From an uncultured Coriobacteriaceae bacterium (lineage in GTDB: Bacteria > Actinomycetota > Coriobacteriia > Coriobacteriales > Eggerthellaceae): a DNA stretch of 64,000 bases. Both the position numbers and the translations under genes were made by a program. Location: positions 1 through 64,000 of the forward strand of contig CALDCB010000004.1 in the NCBI GenBank assembly GCA_937937585.1. Reading direction: 5' to 3'. The notes under the pieces are model-generated. The model was not told where the DNA came from. It saw only the letters and a list, made by a program, of their open reading frames with translations, and did not search any database. This document shows positions 1 to 6,665 of the stretch, piece after piece; position 1 is the first letter of the stretch, and each line of letters starts with the position of its first letter.

Positions 1-25
1 CGTGTTTGCGCAAATGGCAAACGTC

Positions 26-448
26 TTAGACACATGAACCCCAAGCGTTGATGTGATGGCGAAGCAAAGCCCGTTTATTTTCGATCACAACGATGGCGAT
101 CACATCGAACCTGATAGGCGTGTCGTAGCCTTCGATATTCAACGAATATGAGGCGGCGATCTTCTCGTAGCGCGATCGTTTCTCCTTGGTAACGGCATCC
201 TCTGGAAGCCCCTTGGCAACCCTGGTTCTGGTTTTCACCTCAATGAAAACGACGTCGTCGCCATCTCGAGCGATGATATCCGCCTCTCCAAAAGGGCATT
301 TCCAATTCCGTTCAAGAATCTCGTAGCCGCGGCGCTCCAAGAAGCCGACCGCAACGTCCTCGCCTCGCTTGCCAAGAGACTGATTCCAGGAAGCCCCCGC
401 CTGCGAAACGTCTTCTTGCTGGTCGTTAAGTTTGTGTTCTTGCGTCAT
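26..448 (-). CDS. yraN: YraN/UPF0102 family nuclease-like protein
   Basis: A 140-residue protein of the UPF0102 (YraN) family, which has a restriction-endonuclease-like fold and no firmly assigned role. The family signature is visible mid-protein: a GEADIIARDGD stretch followed by VFIEVKTRT, giving the acidic and E-x-K residues of a PD-(D/E)xK-type site. The ATG at 446-448 is preceded by AAAGGATG, a reasonable ribosome-binding site. The first 25 residues are polar and not part of the conserved domain. It lies downstream of rnhB, the usual partner in many genomes, but an intrinsic terminator separates the two here, so it may have its own promoter. Confidence 0.9.
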   Translation of the reverse strand: MTQEHKLNDQQEDVSQAGASWNQSLGKRGEDVAVGFLERRGYEILERNWKCPFGEADIIARDGDDVVFIEVKTRTRVAKGLPEDAVTKEKRSRYEKIAASYSLNIEGYDTPIRFDVIAIVVIENKRALLRHHINAWGSCV

Positions 449-596
449 CGCACATCCTTTCTCGATGCCGAAGACGCTACAGGGGCAACCTTTCAGCCAC
501 CAAGCAAGGCTCCAACAGCCACAAACGGAAATCCATCAAGGATCAAGCAGCAAATAACGCTCAACCATCGGGATCGCAACAGACAGGTAAAACGCA

Positions 597-639
597 ACGA
601 AAAAGCGCCCGCGAACCGAGATAGCGGCTCACGGGCGCT
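597..639 (-). terminator. Intrinsic terminator after rnhB
   Basis: Read on the minus strand, an AGCGCCCG / CGGGCGCT stem with a long loop is followed by a short T-run. It sits 26 bases past the rnhB stop and before yraN. Confidence 0.7.
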
Positions 640-664
640 GCTCCACACACAAAGTTATAAGGGG

Positions 665-1453
665 TTAAAACAGAGACTCCTGCATGAACGAGGTACAGAA
701 AGACGCGCGATGGATAGGCGAAAGGCCATGCTGCTTGATTGCGGCAATATGTTTCGCCGAACCATAACCTTTGCAGTCCTCAAGGTCATACTGGGGATAT
801 TCGACCGCATAACGAGTCATCAAAGCATCCCTCTCGACTTTAGCCACAATGGAAGCGGCAGCAATGGAAGCGCACCGGGCATCGCCCTTGATAACGTTCA
901 CCTCGCGTTTATCGAGATGCATTGGATTGCCGTCCAGCAAGACGACATCAATTTCGATGCCCGCCTTCTCGATCTGGGCGATGGCAGAGGAAAAAGCGCG
1001 ACGCAGTGACGCCGTCATGCCAATTGAGTCAATGATGTCAGGCTCGACATATTGCACAGTCCAAGCGATCGCCGTTTGACGAACTTGGTCGGCGATCTCC
1101 TCGCGCTTTGCAGGCGAAAGCTGCTTCGAGTCGTTCAGACCCTGGATGTGCGGCTCATCCGGCAAAACAACTCCGCCAACAGCCAAAGGGCCGGCGATGG
1201 AACCACGACCAACTTCATCAAGCCCCAGAACAACCCTTCCCCCATGTTCCTTGGCAATTGATTCTTGAAAGGAATACAAGCCATCCAATCGCGCAAGCTC
1301 GGCTCGCTGCGCCTCAAGACGACGCCTTGTGGACTCAACCGCACTGCGAACGCCCTTTCGCGTGTCTGCCGACAGGGAACGCTCAAGCACCGCGAACGAT
1401 TCATCGTTAGCCTGAAGAAGCATCTGCTTGATTTCTTGTACGGTTGCGGCCAT
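665..1453 (-). CDS. rnhB: Ribonuclease HII
   Basis: RNase HII, 262 residues, which cuts RNA in RNA-DNA hybrids and removes misincorporated ribonucleotides. The DEVGRGSIAGPL motif near residue 73 gives the first catalytic Asp-Glu pair, and further conserved blocks (LNDSKQLS, LLDGN, KGDA..AAASIVAK) follow in family order. The frame is open for 85 more codons upstream, but that part runs through the rplS terminator and into rplS on the same strand, and is arginine/serine-rich noise. The ATG at 1451-1453 has a strong AGGAGGG site just upstream, so I use it. The N-terminal ~65 residues before the catalytic domain are a helical extension seen in Bacillus-type RNase HII. Confidence 0.95.
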   Translation of the reverse strand: MAATVQEIKQMLLQANDESFAVLERSLSADTRKGVRSAVESTRRRLEAQRAELARLDGLYSFQESIAKEHGGRVVLGLDEVGRGSIAGPLAVGGVVLPDEPHIQGLNDSKQLSPAKREEIADQVRQTAIAWTVQYVEPDIIDSIGMTASLRRAFSSAIAQIEKAGIEIDVVLLDGNPMHLDKREVNVIKGDARCASIAAASIVAKVERDALMTRYAVEYPQYDLEDCKGYGSAKHIAAIKQHGLSPIHRASFCTSFMQESLF

Positions 1454-1515
1454 CGCGGGCCCTCCTGAAACAAAACGGTCAGACAAGTTGGAACAGCAAA
1501 AAGCCATGTTACAAC

Positions 1516-1546
1516 GAAAAAAGCCCGCGCAAGAGCACGGGCTTTG
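1516..1546 (-). terminator. Intrinsic terminator after rplS
   Basis: On the minus strand an AAAGCCCG / CGGGCTTT stem with a 10-base loop is followed by a run of T. It lies 20 bases past the rplS stop. Confidence 0.85.
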
Positions 1547-1565
1547 AGCAATTGAGCCAAAAGGC

Positions 1566-1913
1566 TTAGCGGAAGGACTTCTCCTTGATCTTGGCAGCCT
1601 TGCCAACCTTGTCGCGGAGGTAGTAGAGCTTTGCACGACGAACCTTGCCCTCGCGAACGACCTCGATGTGGTCGATCTTCGGGGAATGAACGGGGAACGT
1701 ACGCTCAACGCCGACGGAGAAGCTCATCTTGCGGACGGTGAAGGTCTCGCGGCTGCTCTCGCCGTGACGGCGGATGACATCGCCCTGGAAAACCTGGATA
1801 CGCTCGCGGTTACCCTCGGTGATGCGATAGTGAACCTTAACGTTATCGCCAACGTGGAACTCAGGGATGTCCTGCTTGAACTGCTGCTGCTCGATTGCGC
1901 GAATGATATCCAT
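1566..1913 (-). CDS. rplS: 50S ribosomal protein L19
   Basis: L19, 115 residues, the normal length. It lies at the 30S-50S interface of the ribosome. Family blocks are clear: DNVKVHYRITEGNRERIQ near the start, FQGDVIRR, FTVRKMSFSVGVERTFPVHSP in the middle and a basic RRAKLYYLRDK end. It is transcribed alone from its own promoter and ended by its own terminator, whereas in many bacteria it follows trmD; here trmD is about 18 kb away in the same orientation. Confidence 0.98.
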   Translation of the reverse strand: MDIIRAIEQQQFKQDIPEFHVGDNVKVHYRITEGNRERIQVFQGDVIRRHGESSRETFTVRKMSFSVGVERTFPVHSPKIDHIEVVREGKVRRAKLYYLRDKVGKAAKIKEKSFR

Positions 1914-1980
1914 TTCCTTTAGTCCTTCTATATGATCAAACCAAACATAAATAAAGTCTGTAGTAAAGACGCGATTAGGT

Positions 1981-2009
1981 AGTATATCGCCTTACTACTT
2001 GCGATGCAA
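1981..2009 (-). promoter_or_regulatory. Promoter of rplS
   Basis: Minus-strand TTGCAT (2004-2009) and TATACT (1981-1986) with exactly 17 bases between them, a good housekeeping-sigma match. The predicted start is near 1974, giving a leader of about 60 bases before the rplS ATG. Confidence 0.7.
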
Positions 2010-2111
2010 GGATTTTCAGCTTCGCCTTCGAAAATTATTCACCATTGAACAAAAATGCAGGTCAGAAGTAAAACCTCCGCACACAGCCGCGACGCGAACG
2101 CGACTAAAACA

Positions 2112-2447
2112 CTATAGCAGAGAAAGCAAGGCGTATGCCGCGACACCTGCAAGAGCGCACCAAAGCAACGATTTCGTCAAACGAGCAACGACGACAACGA
2201 CCAACGCTGCAAGAAGGGGAATGCCTGCCGGCCAAAAACCCGTATCGAACATGCCAGGCGTGAACAGGTCGTTGGCAACCAACGCCGCGAATGCGGCAGG
2301 CGGGATGAAGCTCAGTGCCTCAGCGATGCGAGGAGGCAGTTCCTTCCCTTTCAAAACGAACAAGGGAAGCACACGACACGCAAGCATGGTGACCATGCAC
2401 AGCACCAACACGATGGTGAAATCGTTCCAAGTGATGGGAGAAACCAT
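2112..2447 (-). CDS. azlD: AzlD-family branched-chain amino acid transport subunit
   Basis: A 111-residue membrane protein of the AzlD family, the small subunit of AzlCD (BrnFE-type) exporters of branched-chain amino acids and their analogues. It shows about four hydrophobic segments and the family block RVLPLFVLKGKELPPRIAEALSFIPPAAFAALV near residues 25-57. It starts one base after the azlC stop, so the pair is surely co-transcribed and made together. Substrate is inferred from the family; no substrate-specific residue can be read off. Confidence 0.9.
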   Translation of the reverse strand: MVSPITWNDFTIVLVLCMVTMLACRVLPLFVLKGKELPPRIAEALSFIPPAAFAALVANDLFTPGMFDTGFWPAGIPLLAALVVVVVARLTKSLLWCALAGVAAYALLSLL

Positions 2448-2448
2448 G

Positions 2449-3138
2449 TTAGCGCCTCCCCTCTTTCACGCGAGAGAACACGATTGCGCACGCAACGCCA
2501 ACGATGGCGCCGATCAAGATGGCAGGACCAGCAAGACCAACGCACTTGCAAACAAACACGCCGACCATGGCGAACACAGCCGCGACGATGTTCGCGGCTG
2601 AGATCTTCTGGGTGGCCAACAGGCAAATGAAGATAGACGTCATGGCGAAGGCGGCAATGCTCAAGGGAATGCCGATAGCATTGCCCACCAGCACGCCAAG
2701 AACGCACGAAAGAGTCCAAGACGTCTGCGACATCAGGTTAACCAGCGTCGATTCCTGAACAGTCCAACCACCGGCAAGGAACTTGTTCATGTTCACGCCG
2801 AAGCTCTCATCGGTTACCGTTGCGGCAAACAGGAAAGACAGGCGTTTGGGGGCGTTCGCGCACCAGGGCGCGAACGATGCCGAGTAAAGCATCTGCCTGG
2901 TGTTGACAAGCGACACGCTTGCGATGATCGCCCCGATGGGAGACCCGGCAAGCCACATGTTGGGAATCATGAACTGACCTGCGCCCGAATAAAACAACAC
3001 GCCCATAAGCAGTACCTGAAGCGCGTTCATTCCTATGGATGCGCTCAGGATGCCGCACGGAATACCGATGGCGACGTAGCCAAGGATAATGGGCAAGGCC
3101 TCATGGAAGGCGGAGGTTATGTTGCTTCTTGTAAACAT
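2449..3138 (-). CDS. azlC: AzlC-family branched-chain amino acid permease
   Basis: The large subunit of an AzlCD exporter, 229 residues with several membrane helices. Family blocks include the N-terminal EALPIILGYVAIGIPCGI, the FYSGAGQFM stretch and the NTRQMLYSASFAP region. A GTG at 3201 would add 21 residues, but a TATAAT element lies between that GTG and the ATG at 3136-3138, so the upstream start would be outside the transcript; I therefore take 3138. The mRNA then begins within a few bases of the ATG, making it nearly leaderless. Confidence 0.88.
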   Translation of the reverse strand: MFTRSNITSAFHEALPIILGYVAIGIPCGILSASIGMNALQVLLMGVLFYSGAGQFMIPNMWLAGSPIGAIIASVSLVNTRQMLYSASFAPWCANAPKRLSFLFAATVTDESFGVNMNKFLAGGWTVQESTLVNLMSQTSWTLSCVLGVLVGNAIGIPLSIAAFAMTSIFICLLATQKISAANIVAAVFAMVGVFVCKCVGLAGPAILIGAIVGVACAIVFSRVKEGRR

Positions 3139-3148
3139 GCGAAGATCG

Positions 3149-3179
3149 ATTATAGCAATTGCGCCGTAAAACCGATCAA
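3149..3179 (-). promoter_or_regulatory. Promoter of azlC-azlD
   Basis: A perfect TATAAT (3149-3154, minus strand) with TTGATC (3174-3179) 19 bases upstream. The spacing is slightly long. Predicted transcription starts at about 3140-3143, only 2-5 bases before the azlC ATG. Confidence 0.55.
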
Positions 3180-3211
3180 AATGATCCAAAAAGCGGATCA
3201 CCCGACAAACG

Positions 3212-4291
3212 TCATACTAACGGTCGATCGAAACCCATCGAACGCGGAACGAAGATCGACTCGAAGCGCTCTTTCGCATAGCGGTCGGTCATGCCTGCAA
3301 CATAATCGATGACCGCGCGTAGATGATCGCCACCGGAAATCGCATGATATTCGTCGGGAACCGCCTGGGGATTCTGCATGTAATAGTCGAACAGGGTCGA
3401 GACAAGGCGAACCGCCTTCTCAGACTCCATACGCACCATAGGCGATCCGTAAACGGAATCGAAGAGGAAAGACCGCAGCTCTATCATGGCTTTGCCGATT
3501 GAGGGACTCAGCTGGATATCGCCCTTGACGGCCGACGTCTCGACCAGGTCGGACACAAGCGCCTCGATGCGCGCGGAATGGTTGGAACCCAAAAGGCGGT
3601 GTGTCGATTCGGGCAGCGACCCCTCGCTCAAAATACCTGCGCGAAGCGCATCATCGATGTCATGGTTGATGTAAGCGATACGGTCGCAGATGCCGACAAC
3701 GCGCCCTTCAAGCGTTTCCGCACGCAAATCGCCCGAATGACACAGAATGCCGTTTCGGACCTCAGGCGTGAGATTCAACCCATGCCCGCCGTTCTCGATG
3801 ACCTCGACTACGCGTAGGCTTTGCTCGTTATGCTTGAACAACATGCCTTGACGATCGGCGTCGGACGGGCCCGCGAAACCCACGGGTGCCAAGCCGCGGT
3901 ACTGTGCGATCTTTCGCGCAATGGCTTCCTCGCCGGTGTGGCCGAATGGGGTGTGGCCAAGATCATGACCAAGCGCAATGGCCTCAGTTAAGTCCTCATT
4001 CAGTGCCAAGGCACGGGCAACCGTGCGCGCGATCTGGGCAACTTCAAGCGTATGCGTCAAGCGAGTGCGGTAATGGTCGCCCTCAACCGCCAAGAAGACC
4101 TGGGTTTTATGGGACAAGCGACGAAACGACTTAGTATGAAGGATCTTGTCGCGATCGCGCTGGTACTCGTTACGAAGGTAATCGGGCTCAGTCGAGCGCG
4201 CCCTTCCCTCGGTTTCGTCCGAAAACGCTGCGCCCTCGCACAGCAGGTCATGCTCGCGCGCTTCCTGCTCTTCCCTGCGGACAACCTTCAT
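3212..4291 (-). CDS. dgt: dGTPase-like HD-domain triphosphohydrolase
   Basis: A 359-residue member of the dGTPase (Dgt) family of HD-superfamily enzymes that hydrolyse dNTPs to deoxynucleosides and triphosphate. The metal site is intact: RLTHTLEVAQIAR supplies the first His, GHDLGHTPFGH the HD pair, and DRIAYINHDIDDA the distal Asp. The N-terminal DYLRNEYQRDRDKILHTKSFRRLSHKTQVF block is typical of the shorter bacterial type. The C-terminal part is helical. Substrate range (dGTP alone or all dNTPs) cannot be decided from sequence. It ends 74 bases before the azlC start and diverges from cysK. Confidence 0.93.
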   Translation of the reverse strand: MKVVRREEQEAREHDLLCEGAAFSDETEGRARSTEPDYLRNEYQRDRDKILHTKSFRRLSHKTQVFLAVEGDHYRTRLTHTLEVAQIARTVARALALNEDLTEAIALGHDLGHTPFGHTGEEAIARKIAQYRGLAPVGFAGPSDADRQGMLFKHNEQSLRVVEVIENGGHGLNLTPEVRNGILCHSGDLRAETLEGRVVGICDRIAYINHDIDDALRAGILSEGSLPESTHRLLGSNHSARIEALVSDLVETSAVKGDIQLSPSIGKAMIELRSFLFDSVYGSPMVRMESEKAVRLVSTLFDYYMQNPQAVPDEYHAISGGDHLRAVIDYVAGMTDRYAKERFESIFVPRSMGFDRPLV

Positions 4292-4469
4292 CGCGGCCTC
4301 CTTCGTCTCTGACTTATCGCGATTGTACCAGCCATGCAGGTTAAAGTTAAATTAAGAAGCACTTTCGAATCCTCGGGCACAATGCCGCCCGATCGCCGTA
4401 ATATTATCGCGAATAACGGAACTGATCCTGTCGCTCACGCGGCAAGGTGAAGGAAGAAGGCGCAAACCC

Positions 4470-5399
4470 ATGACCATCTGCAAAAGCATTGACGAGCTTA
4501 TCGGAAACACCCCGCTGCTTGAACTTTCGAACTTCGAGAAGAACCACGACCTGAACGCAACCATTCTCGGCAAGGTAGAAATGATGAACCCCGCAGGCTC
4601 CATCAAGGATCGCGTCGCGAAAGCTCTCCTTGACAGCGCTGAGGCAGCAGGCAAGATCAACAAAGACACCGTCCTGATCGAGCCCACATCCGGAAACACC
4701 GGCATCGGCTTGGCCTCGCTTGCGGCCGCCCGCGGCATGCGCATCATCATCGTGATGCCCGAGACCATGTCCATCGAGCGCCGCAAGCTCATGAAGGCAT
4801 ACGGAGCCGAGCTGGTTCTGACCGACGGATCGAAGGGCATGAGCGGCGCCATCGAGAAGGCCAATCAACTGCATGCTGAAATCGAAAATTCCTTCATTCC
4901 CGGTCAGTTCACCAACCCCGCTAACCCCGCCGCACACGAGGCAACCACGGGCCCCGAGATCTGGAAAGACACCGACGGCAAGGTTGATATCTTTGTCGCG
5001 GGCGTTGGCACTGGCGGCACACTGTCCGGCACTGGCAAGTTCCTTAAATCGAAGAACCCCAACGTGAAGGTCGTCGCCGTCGAGCCCGCCACCTCCCCCG
5101 TCCTTTCCGAGGGCCACGGCGGAGCACACGGCATCCAAGGTATTGGCGCGGGCTTCGTTCCTGAAACCCTGAACACCCAGATCTACGACGAAGTCATCAC
5201 CATTTCCGACGACGAGGCCTTCGAAACCGGCCGCGAACTGGCTGCAAAAGACGGCCTTCTTGTTGGCATCTCCTCGGGTGCCGCGGTCGCCGCCGCACGT
5301 AAGCTTGCCGAGCGTCCCGAAAACGCAGGCAAGACCATCGTTGCGATCCTGCCCGACACCGGCGAGCGCTACCTGAGCTCCGCCATGTTCGACATTTAA
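4470..5399 (+). CDS. cysK: Cysteine synthase A (O-acetylserine sulfhydrylase)
   Basis: A 309-residue PLP enzyme that makes cysteine from O-acetylserine and sulfide. NPAGSIKDRVAKALL holds the PLP lysine (about residue 46), PTSGNTGIGLA the substrate loop, and GVGTGGTLSGTGKFLK the phosphate-binding glycine loop. The C-terminal VGISSGAA block is present. Length is typical of CysK rather than the shorter CysM. It starts a plus-strand pair with mnmA 21 bases downstream, so cysteine supply and tRNA thiolation may be co-expressed. The 178-base gap to the divergent dGTPase gene should hold its promoter; an imperfect dyad (CCGTAAT / ATAACGG, 4396-4419) there could be an operator but is weak. Confidence 0.96.
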   Translation: MTICKSIDELIGNTPLLELSNFEKNHDLNATILGKVEMMNPAGSIKDRVAKALLDSAEAAGKINKDTVLIEPTSGNTGIGLASLAAARGMRIIIVMPETMSIERRKLMKAYGAELVLTDGSKGMSGAIEKANQLHAEIENSFIPGQFTNPANPAAHEATTGPEIWKDTDGKVDIFVAGVGTGGTLSGTGKFLKSKNPNVKVVAVEPATSPVLSEGHGGAHGIQGIGAGFVPETLNTQIYDEVITISDDEAFETGRELAAKDGLLVGISSGAAVAAARKLAERPENAGKTIVAILPDTGERYLSSAMFDI

Positions 5400-5420
5400 G
5401 AAGGGGCGCGTTAAGACAGC

Positions 5421-6533
5421 ATGGCCACCGACAACGTCGTCCCCCAAGCAACTGACAGCAAAAACGAACGGGTTCTTGTCGCCATGAGCGGCGGCGTGGA
5501 CTCGTCCGTCGCTGCGCTTCTTCTGAAAGAAGCCGGCCTTGAAGCGCAGGGCATCACCTTGAAGATGTTCGAAAGAAAAGACCTTCGCCTTGACGACGAC
5601 GGAACCTGCGGCTCGCTGAAAGATGCGGAAGATGCTCGTCAGGTTTGTTTGACGTTGGGCATACCTCATTGCATTCAGGATTTCTCGCATACGTTCAACG
5701 AAGATGTCATCGACCGCTTCTGCGACGGCTACATCTGCGCCCAAACCCCAAACCCTTGCATCGACTGCAACCGCTTCGTGAAATTCGAGGCGCTTCAGAA
5801 ATACCGCAACGAGCTTGGGTTCGACTATGCCGCAACCGGTCACTACGCTCGCCGTGCCTTCGACCCTGAAACGGGGCGTTATCTGCTGAAATGCGGGCTG
5901 GATCGCAATAAAGACCAAAGCTACGTCCTGTTTCACCTGAGTCAGGACGCGCTAGCCCATACTCTTTTTCCCCTTGGCGAGCTGTCGAAACCGCAGGTGC
6001 GCGCGCTAGCTGAAAAGCACGGATTCGTGAACTCGCAAAAACCTGAAAGCCAAGACATCTGCTTCGTCCCTGACGGAGACTACGCCTCGTTCATCAGACG
6101 TCGTCGGGGTTTCTCGTTTGAACCAGGTCCTATTCTAGACATGAGCGGCAAGGAAGTCGGACAGCACACCGGCTTGATAAACTACACCGTCGGTCAGCGA
6201 AAAGGTATCGGCGTCGCCGCACCCGAACCCCTTTATGTTTTCGCAAAGGACCCCGATCGAAACGCCCTCGTTGTAGGCACCGATGCAGAAACGAAGTGCA
6301 ACCGCATCGTGGTGAAGGGTGTGAACTTCATTGCCTTAGAAGGGCTGCCAGAACCGAAGCACCTTACCGTGAAGACCCACTATCGACAAACCGCACGCAA
6401 CGCATGGGTGGAGCAAACCAGTGATGACGAGATCGCCATCACCTTCGACGAACCGCAACGCGCATGCGCCACTGGCCAGGCCGCTGTCGTGTACGACGAC
6501 GATTCGGTGGTATGCGGCGGCACTATCGCCTAA
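5421..6533 (+). CDS. mnmA: tRNA-specific 2-thiouridylase MnmA
   Basis: MnmA, 370 residues, which puts sulfur on C2 of U34 in Lys, Glu and Gln tRNAs using ATP and a sulfur relay from a cysteine desulfurase. The PP-loop AMSGGVDSSVAAL lies at about residues 21-33, the first active cysteine in PNPCIDCNRFVKF, the GHYAR block follows, then DQSYVL and the second cysteine in SQDICFV. The ~18 residues before the PP-loop strand are an unremarkable polar extension; no closer start with a better ribosome site is seen. The likely sulfur donor is the cysteine desulfurase at 43.9-45.1 kb. Confidence 0.96.
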   Translation: MATDNVVPQATDSKNERVLVAMSGGVDSSVAALLLKEAGLEAQGITLKMFERKDLRLDDDGTCGSLKDAEDARQVCLTLGIPHCIQDFSHTFNEDVIDRFCDGYICAQTPNPCIDCNRFVKFEALQKYRNELGFDYAATGHYARRAFDPETGRYLLKCGLDRNKDQSYVLFHLSQDALAHTLFPLGELSKPQVRALAEKHGFVNSQKPESQDICFVPDGDYASFIRRRRGFSFEPGPILDMSGKEVGQHTGLINYTVGQRKGIGVAAPEPLYVFAKDPDRNALVVGTDAETKCNRIVVKGVNFIALEGLPEPKHLTVKTHYRQTARNAWVEQTSDDEIAITFDEPQRACATGQAAVVYDDDSVVCGGTIA

Positions 6534-6597
6534 CCCTCCAGCAGTCTCGCTTGCTCAAACCAGCAATTGGCTCAACAATCAATTCCAACAACAAAAA

Positions 6598-6623
6598 AGA
6601 AAGGCTCATTTCTGAGCCTTTCT
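6598..6623. terminator. Bidirectional terminator between mnmA and PPDK
   Basis: A perfect 11-base stem (AGAAAGGCTCA / TGAGCCTTTCT) with a four-base loop between two convergent genes. The minus-strand side has the better T-run, but both directions end in T-rich sequence. Confidence 0.88.
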
Positions 6624-6665
6624 TTGATTTCGCTATCGTTGCCAAGGCAACGCGATTCGGGATGA

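Noticed and set aside
1454..1708. N-terminal extension of rnhB reaching into rplS
   Set aside because: It runs through the rplS terminator and overlaps rplS; an ATG with AGGAGGG at 1453 is a better start.
4396..4419. Imperfect dyad upstream of cysK as a sulfur-regulator operator
   Set aside because: The match is imperfect and unlike a site I recognise; mentioned only in the cysK entry.
4404..5936. A 510-codon open frame on the minus strand opposite cysK and mnmA
   Set aside because: Antisense shadow of two certain enzymes, with no ribosome site or motif.
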